Shown here piece after piece: positions 53,942-64,000 of a stretch of 64,000 nucleotides of DNA; the first letter of the stretch is position 1; every line of letters starts with the position of its first letter. Origin of the DNA: Apostichopus japonicus. Its lineage: Eukaryota > Echinodermata > Holothuroidea > Aspidochirotida > Stichopodidae. Under the pieces are notes generated by a model. The model was not told where the DNA came from. It did no database searches and was given only the letters and a program-made list of their open reading frames with translations. The position numbers and the translations under genes are program-made. The stretch lies in assembly GCF_037975245.1 (NCBI RefSeq), contig NC_092583.1, positions 14,423,264 through 14,487,263 of the forward strand. The letters are read 5' to 3'.

Positions 53942-54652
53942 GTAAGATAAGTCATACTATTGCCCTTTAGTAAATGGGAACCAAGGAAGTAGGGTAGGGT
54001 GGTAGCGGAGAATGAGGGGGTCATGTTGCTATCATTCATTATTTACGAATAAATCGAACTGATTTAACTAGGTGAATAATATACACCGTGCGCAGGAATC
54101 TGAGGAAAAAAAAAAGATATTCACCGATCAGTATGGTAGGAAGTCATAGCAAAGATAGAAAAGCTTGTACAGCACCAACCTATCATTGCATAACGTAGAT
54201 TTGAGCAGGCCCGGAATATCCTCAGCAGACTGAAAAGATGGCGGTATTTACATTTTTAGGTCGAGAAAAAGTTTCCTTTTTGAATTCTAATATATTTCCA
54301 TAAACTGATATTTTTGGGGGGTGGGGTGGGAGGGGGATTTCCAGCTTTTTCTATCGTCGTTAGAATAATTATTCTTTCTTCTGTTGAAATAGGACCGCGT
54401 GTGATAAATTTCTTATGATTTTGGTTTATAGGTATAACAAGTAATCGCCAGTGGCGGAGATTTCTTGTCAGAAGTGGGGGGGGGGGGGGGGTTGCAGGCC
54501 ATTGATGAAATAAAAAGTCATAACTGCTGGCTCACTATCTAAGTGGAGCGCCACCATAAGTTGGCGCGAAGTGCACAAGAATTTTTTGGCAAATATTGCC
54601 TCCCAGATTGCAGAAAATGGCACTGCACAGGCCTTGAAAAGCTGCATTTAAC

Positions 54653-55903
54653 CAGGGGCGTATGCAGGATTTTCTAACCCGGGGGGCGCGTATTACTATC
54701 TAAGCGGAGCGCCACCATTGGTTGGCGCGTAGCGTACAAGCAAATTTCTGGTTTTGGTACCCCCAGATCACCGGAAATGGCACTTCTCGGGCTTGAAACT
54801 GACCAACCATATGTACACTTTTGCCTGGGAACCAAATATTTTTCCAAATACTTTTTTTCTCATCTATAAACTTTTTGAAGATTGTCACCAGTCACACATC
54901 ATGTTCGACTTCATCACATATCCTGTGGGTCATTGCTTTTGTAGGTGATTCTTCATCGCGGCCCACAATATCCGTCAGCCCCACTGTTCAGAATTTGAAA
55001 ATTCACAATTCTCGTGAATAAATTCATTTCAAAACATACCCATAATGTTGCACAAAATATCATCTATGGACAACCGATATAGAAAAACCTCCTTCAAACC
55101 CTAACAGACGGGTCAAAATTGCACGAGTATGATGAAGTATGATGAAGAATGTTGGTTAGGGAATTTTCGAAAATTCAGACGGCTACTAAAAAATTTCGTT
55201 GAAGGAAATAAAAATATACCAGATATTTCCGAAACCGAACACTACACACATCGACAGTTTTGACCATGGGCGCAGATCAGTCTTGGATAATGGTGGGGAC
55301 GCGTGTCTGTTCTATGACACAAAGCGAAGCGCGACCATGGGTTCGCGCGTAGCGTACGATTTTTGGGGGCAAATATACCTCCCAGATCGCCGGAAATAAC
55401 ACTTCCCAGACCTAATGATGCTCCTAAACCTCCATAAGTTTTAGATCTCATGGCTTAGAAATTTAGTTTGGAGAAATACATGGGCGTCTGCAGAAAGAAA
55501 ATCAGGGGACAAATAATCCAAGTAGACTTTTCTATATACGATGGGTCTGGGGTCCTCTCCCAGAAAACAAATATGACTGCCGCAAATGCGATTTCCGTCC
55601 TATATTTAACAACTGTGGATAAAATACAATAAAATGAGAACTGCTGCATGTCATTTGCACAATGCTGGATCAAACTGCGCCAACGTTCAATACAGGGGAA
55701 CTTGAAATGCAGCTGTTGGTCAAGACAAATTGGTGGGGACACGGTATATCATGTCCAAACTACTGAAAAAGTTGGTGGGGACGCGTCCCGCTGTCCTCAC
55801 CAGGATCTGCGCCCATGGTTTGGAGGCTGTTTATCGTGGAACGCCATTTTCATGCTCACTGATATGATGTGATATCTGCTGTTTGCTTTACAAATTCGAA
55901 TAA
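54653..55903. mobile_element. Dispersed repeat, copy 2, interrupted by a nested element
   Basis: The left end CAGGGGCGTATGCAGG matches copy 1 at 12492, and similarity continues through GAACACTACACACAT to 55257, then resumes at 55820 (GGAGGCTGTTTATCGTGGAA) and ends at ACAAATTCGAA near 55903. A diverged partial copy of its 5' part (CACTATCTAAGTGGAGCGCC) sits just upstream at 54531-54630. Confidence 0.75.
55265..55815. mobile_element. hAT-like MITE nested in repeat copy 2
   Basis: CATGGGCGCAGATC at the left is inverted as GATCTGCGCCCATG at the right. Flanks GTTTTGAC and GTTTGGAG are imperfect 8-mers; copy 1 of the host repeat has the uninterrupted site (CAGTTTTTGAGGCTG at 13623-13637), supporting insertion with target duplication. 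Boundaries are accurate to a few bases. Confidence 0.75.
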
Positions 55904-56673
55904 TTTTGTCACTGTTCCTCTTTCTCTTCCCGTTTTCTTGCCGTATTTTCTACCCCATCCTTTTCTCTCTTTCTTCTTTTTCTTTTCCTTCCTTCACCTC
56001 GTTGAAGTTGGCAAGTGTGTACAGTTCCAAAGCTATTCAACAGCAACAAAACATCATTTTGTGTATGTCTGTTGTGGGGTGAAGTTAGCGCTATGAGCTA
56101 CAAGTTCCAATGCGCAAGGTGGGGAAAGGGCTAGAAATAATGTGTGGGTCAATTCTAACTCGGTTTTCGGTCGTTAATTGTTGATGTAGCCTACCAGGTA
56201 AAAGGTTGAAATGACTTTAACAATTTCAAATTTAATAATTTGATTTATTATGCCATTTGGAGCACATAACATAGGCTATAACAGAACATTACTGGCAAAA
56301 ATTAGGGGGGGTTGATTGTGTGGGCCAACCCCCCCTCTTCAAAAAGTGGGGGGGGGGGGGGGTTAAAACCCCCCCAACCCCCCTGTTTCTCCGCCACTGG
56401 TAATCGCTCTAAGGTAGTCAATTCAACGGTGACTGATTAATTGCTCTCCATTGGACTAAAATTCCGATCTAAGCAACATATTTCTATTCATTAACTGTTT
56501 ATCAGTCTATTATTCATTCTAGTCACTCTAGTTTATTTTTCATTACTAATGTGTCCCCATAATCGGTTACATTTCTCTCGACATTCTATAACTTGTGAGG
56601 ACATTGGTTAAGTCTCCCATACTTGTTCTAATAACATAATAGTTCGTGTCCAGGCTGTGCCGGGAATTCCAAG

Positions 56674-59600
56674 ATGACACACCTAGCGAGTTTTATCTTC
56701 GTGGCGTTTATCGCTGTCAGTCATACTGCATCAGTGATGGAGACATCTCCCGAAGAGCCAGAGCTAAGCAACTTCATCTCCAGAGAGTTCGAACCAATCA
56801 TGTACATCTATGATGAAGGGGACGCTCCTGTGGACCAAGAGGTAGATTCGGACGCTGTTGACCCTCAGGTCAACGCTAAGATGGTTATGGAGGACTTTGA
56901 AGTTCCACAGGAGTTAATCGATAAAGCAAAAAATGCTGTAAGTGGCAGCTGTCGTTACATGTTTTACTATTGGCTTTGACAAACTTAGGAATATAATCAA
57001 TCCAAGGGCGGCGGAAGCACTTTTAATCTGGGGGGCAGCAACGTCGAAGGGCACTTTGCAGAAATTCGATTGGACTGATGCAGCCTGATATTTAGCACCC
57101 TTCATAACTCTTATTGTATTATCTTATTTGCGTATACACATCACTCCATCAACGCCCCCCCCCCCCCCCCTCCTCAAGGAAACAATGCATACTAGCACTG
57201 CAATATCTAATGTGCAAATTGGGAAAGAAGGAACAAGTTTCCTTTGGATACAAAATGAGGTGAAATCATTATAAAGTCCAAGTCCCTGCACACGCGATCG
57301 ATACATGCACGAAAGCAAATGAAATATGTGAAAATACGAAAGGATGGGGTAGGGTTATGTGTTTTTGAATGGTTAAAGTGATATTATTATGATCATTATT
57401 ATTGTAACGACTTTGCCAATAATTCTAACCAATATGGAAGTGTAATAACACGGCACATGATTGTATGTTATTGGCATGCGATGTAATAACCTTTGCATGC
57501 CTATATGATATGCACATATGATATGCATAACATGTTAAACGCGCGCGGAGCGCGCGAAAAATTTGGATAATATTATTCGGGCAAGTCGTTACAGCCCCCC
57601 AAATCAAATTGGGCTCCTTTGCCTATGGTAGTAAACATTTAAAACTTCCCGAAATATTTAATTCGACGTGGGTTTCGCTTTGTAAACTCTTTTTTTATTT
57701 AGAAATTTTTATGTAGAAAAAGGGCACATTTTTAACCTGAGGAAAAGTGGGGGGGGGGTACGTGCCCCCTGTGCCCCCCCGGTTCCGCCGCCCTTGAATC
57801 AATCTGTCCTCCAAATATGCTAAAAAGTTTTAAGAAAACCATTTGGTCACTAAAATATTTAACGTGATTGACAATGTGAAAGTACTGTTCTACACAGAGA
57901 AATGTATAGAAATATTCTCAAGGATATAAAATTTCCACCTGCAGAAAAGTAATTATGGAAATTTTTAGCATATGGGGCAAAATACTGATGCCCCAATAAT
58001 TTGCTTTCACCTCAAAATTCCCGTTTCCATTTTGGTTGTGATGATCATACGTTTTATTTTTTCCGCTGTGACCGGCTTGTGAATCAAAATAGTTCGACGT
58101 AGAGTGTAGGAGGATTGAGAAGAGAGTGTGTGGAGGGCGGGGAGGGAAGGGGTGTATGTCTGGGTGAAGGGGTGGTTATAGTGGGGGGGGGGGTTGCTTC
58201 ATTATCACCTCACCAATCGTCCTTTCACATTTTGTTTTAAAACACAGTCCTCTATAGCTTTACGGGATTGAACTGATTTCAATTCTGTAACGTTCCCGTT
58301 TCTCCTTCGCGTTAATATCGCGATGTGAAGGGATTGATATATTGCCAGTCGCCTTAATGAAAGATTGTAATGACTTTTATCTAACAGACCATACCTGATG
58401 ATATCGACTTCGAAAAAATCGCGAATGAATACGGCGATGATTTAAAGAAATTCAAAGAAAACTGTGAGTAAACTTAATTTGTACATATTACTTTCTTCAC
58501 TCGTTTAACGATCTGTAACCTCACAAACTCCACCTGTAACACCACTGTAACCTTACAACCCCACTGCGCAGCACCACTGCAATCTTGCAATTCCATTGCA
58601 ACGCCAATGTGACTTCGCAACACCGCTTTAACCTCGCAACAGTTCACTCCTCTCCATCCTTACTTCCGTCCGTTCGACTCATCGGGACGTCCTGTACTAA
58701 CATTATTATAATGACGTTCTCTTCTTTTGCTACATAGTTGTACATATCACTGAAAACGCCACGTCCACGACTTCCAAGAGTTACACAGACTGTCAAAAGC
58801 TTTTTGAGGACGGTAAGCGGTACAACGGAGTTTATGAGATCTTGCCGAGTAGGTCATTAAATGCCTTCAATGTTTCCTGTGACTTTACTACTGATCCGGG
58901 ATATGGCTGGACGGTAAGAAAACAACCTTCTCCTTCCCCTCCCCTCCTCTCCCACCCCTTTCACCTCCCCATCCCATCCCCTCCCCTTCCTCCACCTCCC
59001 CTCCCACTTACAGAAATAACTACTTCAATTTACCAAAATTTAGTCGGATTTCGTTCCCGGTATACCTGAATGTCAAATTAGGTCTTGTCAGTTTCCATTG
59101 GGATTGGAGGGGCTGACGTTATGGGGCGAGGGGGTAGCAGAAGAAACCAGGGTGAGGAAAAAGCATTTGAATCATCTCTGGCGTGGGGGAGGGGTGTGGT
59201 GGTAACACATACTGCTTTTGAAATATCATCTGTATTGGTTCCAAAGTTTGGCATCCTTAAATTGCTAGTCGTTTCCAAATGTACATTTCCTAGAGGATCT
59301 GATCGTTCAAATTATTTCTAGCCCTAAGTGGAGGATTACGTCACCAGGCCCTCAATTTGTACTGTTGATACATCCCATATTTTCTCGCCCCTCCAACTTT
59401 TCTGGGTCCCCAAATTAACACCGGGCCCGGGGCGGTAGATCGACCCCTGACCGCTCTAGTCAGGCTTGCCTCTTGTGACAAGAGGGTGGAGGGTTGGTAG
59501 AGAGGAGGCTTTATAGGGAGGTATAATGTCACACATTATCTGCTAAACAGTCGTTCTTGCCAAAGTTTCATTTGGGTTTTATGGGAAGCCGTTCGGGCCA

Positions 59601-60815
59601 GTGTAGAGTATCAGCTCTCCTTCCTTAATATATATATATATATATATACAGCTGATTCGTTCTAAATTTCTTCTTCAAATAGAATATAATGCGACGAACC
59701 CACGGCGACCTGTTTTTCTACCAAAACTGGAACCTTTATCGTAACGGCTTTGGCGGCTTAGGCTTCGATCATTGGTTAGGACTAGATAAGATTAAATATC
59801 TCGCAAACCAGAGACCGAGTACACTTCGGATTGATCTCTACGATTGTAACGGACAACATCGATTCGCAGAATACGATTACTTCGCCCTTGGAAATGTCGA
59901 TACCGACTATGAGCTTCTCCTTGGAGTATATAGCGCAGGAGATGCAGGTACGTGTATATTAAATATTATTGACACAATATTGATGAACAAACAAGTAATA
60001 ATAATAGTAATAACTGATAGAAATGGAAAGCTCAGTAGAGGAAGATCTTTGAGAATGAACAGCTTTTCTTTTCAAACAGCTAAGAAAGATCTTGTTCCGT
60101 TTGTCAAAGTGAGATATCCTTAGTTTAAAAAGTCGTGTCCGGGGCTGTCATTTTTGCAATATGTGGGATGATTGTGTAGTGTAATAAACAATAACAATCT
60201 GCCGAAAGAACAGAATTAAGAAATTTTATAAATTGATGGTGAGTCTATGATTTTAAGGGTTTGATCGCATCTTCGTAATCAGACACTTTATTGGAAAGGT
60301 CAATATTGTTAAGTATCTGCGAACGCACGTTATATGATCATTGTTCTGTCATCCTTTCGTTTAGATGCCACTACTAAGCGTTCAAAATGATTAAATTTAC
60401 TTTTCGAGAAAATAGTCTATACCCGAAGGACCATGCGTATACTTTTATTTTATTTTTGTCTCGTTGAAGGAGGGGGTGAGCACCACCACGCCCATTGATC
60501 CGCACCCGATACGGATTAATGATGGGTTTTGCATTTCTTTTCTCTCTTCTGTTTCATGTAGGTGATTCTCTTTCTTTCCATCGCTACCAGCCGTTTTCAA
60601 CGTATGACCGAGATAACGATGCATTCAGTGGAAACTGTGCTTCGCTGTACAAAGCGGGTTGGTGGTATAACGACTGTTACGAGTCTAACTTGAATGGTCT
60701 TTACTTTGAATGTAGTACTCCTCCACCGGGTCACACTGGTATTACTTGGAAGACTTTTGGTGGTTTCAGCAGCTCTTTGGAACGTGTAGAGATGAAGGTA
60801 CGACCAAAGGATTAA
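56674..60815 (+). CDS. Secreted fibrinogen-related protein (FReD lectin-like), 5 coding exons, 344 aa
   Basis: Exons 56674-56937, 58388-58463, 58738-58913, 59683-59947 and 60562-60815 (stop TAA 60813). All are frame-compatible; 1035 nt. Residues 1-20 form a signal peptide (MTHLASFIFVAFIAVSHTAS). An acidic linker follows, with an N-glycosylation sequon at N120. The fibrinogen C-terminal domain covers about 129-342: DCQKLFEDGKRYNGVYEI, FNVSCDF (C132-C161 pair expected), PGYGWT, then HGDLFFYQNWNLYRNGFG, FWLGL-like HWLGLDKI, the Ca-binding region FSTYDRDNDAFSGNC and AGWWYNDC (C286-C299), and a final GFSSSLERVEMKVRP. Such proteins in invertebrates bind microbial sugars or acetylated ligands extracellularly; fibrinogen-like protein A of sea cucumbers is of this type. 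The ligand cannot be told. The large first introns hold several transposons. Confidence 0.93.
57003..57796. mobile_element. hAT-like MITE in the first coding intron of the fibrinogen-domain gene, 8-bp target duplication AATCAATC
   Basis: Terminal repeats CAAGGGCGGCGGAA are inverted exactly as TTCCGCCGCCCTTG. AATCAATC flanks at 56995-57002 and 57797-57804. The 794-bp body contains a palindrome (CGCGCGCGGAGCGCGCG near 57540) and an ATTCGGGCAAGTCGTTACAG stretch that is shared with the end of the 13167-13610 element, so a relative of that element may be nested inside. Confidence 0.92.
59627..59650. repeat. Short (TA)n microsatellite
   Basis: About 11 TA units about 30 bp upstream of the exon 4 acceptor of the fibrinogen-domain gene. 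Confidence 0.9.
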
Positions 60816-62284
60816 AACGACTGGAAGCTATCTTAAGCAAAAACATAAATTAATTCATGCTACACGAATGATACGAAAATTACAAAACGTCTAAATAATT
60901 TTGCTTGCTATTTATTTAATTGGAATTACTGGAAAAAAACACAAAATCAAGTCAACACATGAACAGGAAAAAGATTTGACATCACATGCTGTCCAAAAAT
61001 TAAGTAAATATGTAATCATAAATTTGTCCATGGTAATATTCGGTGAATTTATCATTAACAGGAACATTTTGCTTGTAACAAGAAAGATAAAAGTAGTAAT
61101 TCGTATTATGTTTTGTTGTTGTTCTCTTTGCATTAATCAGATGATATATTTGTCTTCTATAAAAATTACCTTAATCCGTATGTGTATAGGGGTTCAAACT
61201 TATAGGCCGCTAATAACCAACGATATCAGAAATATTGTATATGCGAACATCAACACATGCGCAAACAAAATCCGTTTTCTTTTGACGAAAATAAAACAAG
61301 ATTCTGCAGATAAACTCCCATAAATTACGACTAGACTCATATTAAACATGCATGAAACTTATTTCTAAAACTTTGCTTCTCGAAGAATCGTTTCAAATGT
61401 TACGAAGTATGAGTTCACAGTTTAACAGTAGTCTTCGCTGGGTTGTCTAAGGTTTGCTACAAGAGATTTGTTACGCATGCGCAGAGGTCAATGTTTACCT
61501 TTGACGAGCGCATACAAATTGTATTATTATTTATAATGCATGCTTTGATAATGAAGGATTTTAAGGTTGAACCTTTCAGTCCTGATCGAACGATAATGTT
61601 AATATATTAGTTTCTAGAAGAGTAAGAATACTGCAATTGACCTTCACCCCTCCTCCGCCCAACACCACCCCTCCTCCACCCAACACCACTCCTCCAGCCT
61701 CGAACACCATTTCTTCCCTCCAGCAGTATTACAAAAGAGCTACACTAAATCACAACCTTCCGCACCGGTGGAAAAATATTAATATTAAGGCTAAGCTGCT
61801 CTCCGTCACCTCTAAAACTAAACTTTTCTTCTAACCATATAATGCTTCCGTAACCACGAGTATATATAGAACAGGCGAAAATTGAATATGCATAAGAACT
61901 GCATGAAAGTTTTAATGTTCATTTTAGGCAGAAATTTAGCTTTGATATGTTACAATGTAATCGAAAGGTATCAAATAAAATATCAATAAAACTTGTAATG
62001 TTTTCATAGCAATCGCGGTTTTCAAGATATTGAATAATATCCAACAATATTTGTCCTTTGATTATTGTTTTAAAGTAATTCGTTTGAGACCATAAATTTT
62101 GTTTTCTTAATTGAATGTGTGCTAGACTAGTTTGCACAACCAATTTAATCGATTAATGGATAACGGTTAATTATCTCAATAAAAATAATCTAATCAAAAA
62201 CAGAGGAATATAGAGCTAATTGTGAGGAAAACAACATAGCATATCATTTGTTTATGCCTGTTGTCACAGATGAACAGAATGTTA
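60816..62284. other. Convergent intergenic interval, no gene seen
   Basis: AT-rich sequence between the stop codons of two convergent genes; both 3' UTRs should lie here. Plus-strand AATAAA motifs occur near 61974, 61986 and 62178. A (CCTCC.CCCAACACCAC) short duplication is near 61650-61690. The ORFs are short and unrecognised. Confidence 0.5.
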
Positions 62285-62829
62285 CTATATGGAACAAACA
62301 GCACATGTTACTTCATACCCGTCGGTGTAAGGTGGACATATGCCACCGTTTGGAGATTTCATGGCTTCAACAAGAAACATCTCCGAGTTAAGGGAGTCCC
62401 CTTGTGGTGTGGATCTCGATGTTGGATACCTATCGAGACAGACAAACTCGGTACGGTAGTATGTATACTTATCTGCTACGATAAAGCCATTGTATTCTAC
62501 TTGCCAGCCGTTTGGACACGAATATCTTCCAGGAATCATCAACACAGTGGTGCGTTCACGTGCTCTGCATACAGCACAGGGTACGTCGCTGTTGTCCAGA
62601 TAATCATAATGAGAATCAGCCAACTGATACTCAACACTGTATATCCGGCTCCTATCACCTTGTTGACCTGCAAAAGGATCTATATATTCGGGTGATGATG
62701 AGAGACATATGTAGTTACTGCCCCCACCACGCTCATCATGGCGTGGGCCAGCCGCAATTCCAATATAAACCAAATCCGAAGAGGGAGGGCATAAAGCTCG
62801 CCCCCATCTTACGTAGACCCCTCCACTCC
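62285..62829 (-). CDS. 'Short-chain collagen C4-like' domain protein, terminal exon
   Basis: The minus-strand reading GSGGVYVRWGRALCPPSS, GGGSNYICLSSSPEYI, VEYQLADS, SDVPCAVCRARERTTVLMIP, YSCPNGWQVEYNGF, TEFVCLDRYP, ICPPYTDGYEVTCAVCSI then TAG (62285-62287) fits the cysteine-rich non-collagenous domain of invertebrate proteins named short-chain collagen C4-like: the GGVYxRWGR start, GGGxNYxCL, VPCAVC and the final CxVC are present. About 181 codons form one complete domain. A strong acceptor (TTCTTTATTCCTCCTTTGCAG|GG) ends at 62830, so upstream exons, perhaps with signal peptide or collagen repeats, should lie to the right; none is recognised in 62830-64000. Alternatively, the frame is open back to an ATG at 62905 that would encode a weak signal-like segment. 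Extracellular; function unknown. Confidence 0.78.
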
Positions 62830-62905
62830 CTGCAAAGGAGGAATAAAGAAAAAATAGTGACACTCCACACGGAATCGAAAGAGAATGGAAATGCACGTCA
62901 CTCAT

Positions 62906-63579
62906 CGTCCATTCATTGTTCGGTCACTGATATTCGCTACGACATTATGTAGATCAGCTTTGTCTGTTCTTTTCAACAGAAGGTACAATACTGTGCATCA
63001 TAGGTAGGGGGGGGGGAGGGAGCTATTTGTTCAGATTGTCCATGCACGACGAAAGACTTGTTTTGACGCAATACGTGTGCCATTGTTGACCTTAGCTGTC
63101 ATGGACATCTGAAGGGCGTAGACAAGTAATGTAATGTTGGGATAGAGATATTGATATTTTCAGGAGTGTTGAATATGATCGTTTCATAGTTTAGCGTGGC
63201 GGGGATAACATCCCTGGCTACTAACTTTTGGCGTAACAAGGACCAACAGGCACCCGTGCAGTATTTTAGAAATAAGCCCACAAAGGAAAGTCCACATTCA
63301 CAAAAGCTCAACTATGGTGAACAATATTTGATTTTTGTCACTTTCAGACTCTCAGACTTTGAGGATAGGAGTTCGTTTGAACTCCATGTTTGGTCGGTAA
63401 AAACTTCACCTCCATGTCAAGTGATACAGGAAATCCTGATGAATTAGTTACTTATAGGAATACGTTGGAGAGTAAATGACTTATCGTATACTTCCATGCA
63501 ACAGCTTAGACAAATAAAATGCTACAGAGAAACTAACTAAAACAAATAAATATTAAACATATATAAAATATAATATATA

Positions 63580-63650
<71 letters not shown>

Positions 63651-64000
63651 GCCCGACCAGCACGCTCAATTACCGACCGCCACAATCTGCCTGAGTGCCT
63701 TTTCCGACCGGCACTTATTTTCGATAGGAACTCCAAAAAACAGCTCCATAGCCGAAGGGTCGAACGTACAGAAACAATCTGTTTGAGACTAGGGGAAATC
63801 CAGTTCATAACTGTTCAAAATGTCCAACACATCACAGTGTCATACTTAGTAAAAATTACCAGAGTTCCGCATTCCAGACCAATGACTGTTTTCCGTTTCC
63901 AACTCCCGATCGTACTTTTGATAGTTTCATATATATCTATTTTTATCGCGCGAGACACATGCACTATCCAGCTAGCTAGTACACATACTGCCGTTAACCT
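62906..64000. other. Right-edge interval, no coding exon recognised
   Basis: Upstream side of the C4-like gene, probably intron or promoter. It contains a poly-G stretch near 63007-63017 and a TA microsatellite at 63575-63648. ORFs here show no known domain. Confidence 0.45.
63575..63648. repeat. (TA)n microsatellite
   Basis: About 35 TA units; the overlapping minus-strand ORF with an IYIYIY run is a by-product. Confidence 0.95.

Larger units (their letters stand above)
54449..56399. mobile_element. hAT-like element, outer layer of a transposon nest, 8-bp target duplication GTAATCGC
   Basis: CAGTGGCGGAGA at the left is inverted as TCTCCGCCACTG (via CTGTTTCTCCGCCACTG) at the right. GTAATCGC occurs at 54441-54448 and again at 56400-56407. 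The left end continues into a 16-G run and the right end into a matching poly-C/poly-G region. The 1951-bp body contains repeat copy 2, which in turn contains another insertion. No transposase ORF is recognised. Confidence 0.85.

Overview
Eukaryotic nuclear DNA, AT-rich, with GT-AG introns, large genes and many mobile-element relics. The gene set suggests a marine invertebrate, probably a deuterostome such as an echinoderm (sea cucumber is plausible): an animal HD-PTP with a Gln/Pro-rich region, a secreted fibrinogen-domain lectin, and a protein of the 'short-chain collagen C4-like' type. The species is an inference. There is no bacterial, viral or CRISPR content. I rebuilt six genes exon by exon; every internal exon junction keeps the reading frame.

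Layout. (1) 379-1436 minus: first two coding exons of a SOSS-B/NABP single-stranded-DNA-binding protein; the rest lies left of the window. (2) 2330-6050 plus: a complete seven-exon gene for an unrecognised 386-aa single-pass membrane protein, divergent from NABP. (3) 6051-11195: gene-poor, poly-G/C-rich, with one transposon relic and probably the ARP3 3' UTR. (4) 11196-20329 minus: complete 12-exon ARP3 (ACTR3), 418 aa. (5) 20330-22405: divergent promoter region with a dead CR1-type LINE fragment. (6) 22406-50704 plus: complete 22-exon PTPN23 (HD-PTP), 2204 aa, with BRO1, V-domain, one 2.95-kb Pro/Gln-rich exon, PTP domain and conserved C-terminal tail. (7) 53834-60815 plus: fibrinogen-related secreted protein with an inferred TATA promoter and 5' UTR exon. 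(8) 62285-62829 minus: terminal exon of a C4-like protein, convergent with (7).

Functional links. ARP3 (actin nucleation) and HD-PTP (ESCRT/endosomal sorting) form one head-to-head pair; NABP (DNA repair) and the unknown membrane protein form another. The two right-hand genes encode extracellular recognition or matrix proteins. I see no operon-like system.

The most notable material is (a) the novel membrane protein with a cytoplasmic Cys/His cluster, (b) a PTP active site in HD-PTP that is nearer to active enzymes than the vertebrate version, (c) minisatellites in HD-PTP introns that copy splice-site sequence, one of them copying the catalytic exon boundary, and (d) short hAT-like transposons with 8-bp target duplications, including a pair of repeat copies that each give the empty site for an insertion in the other.
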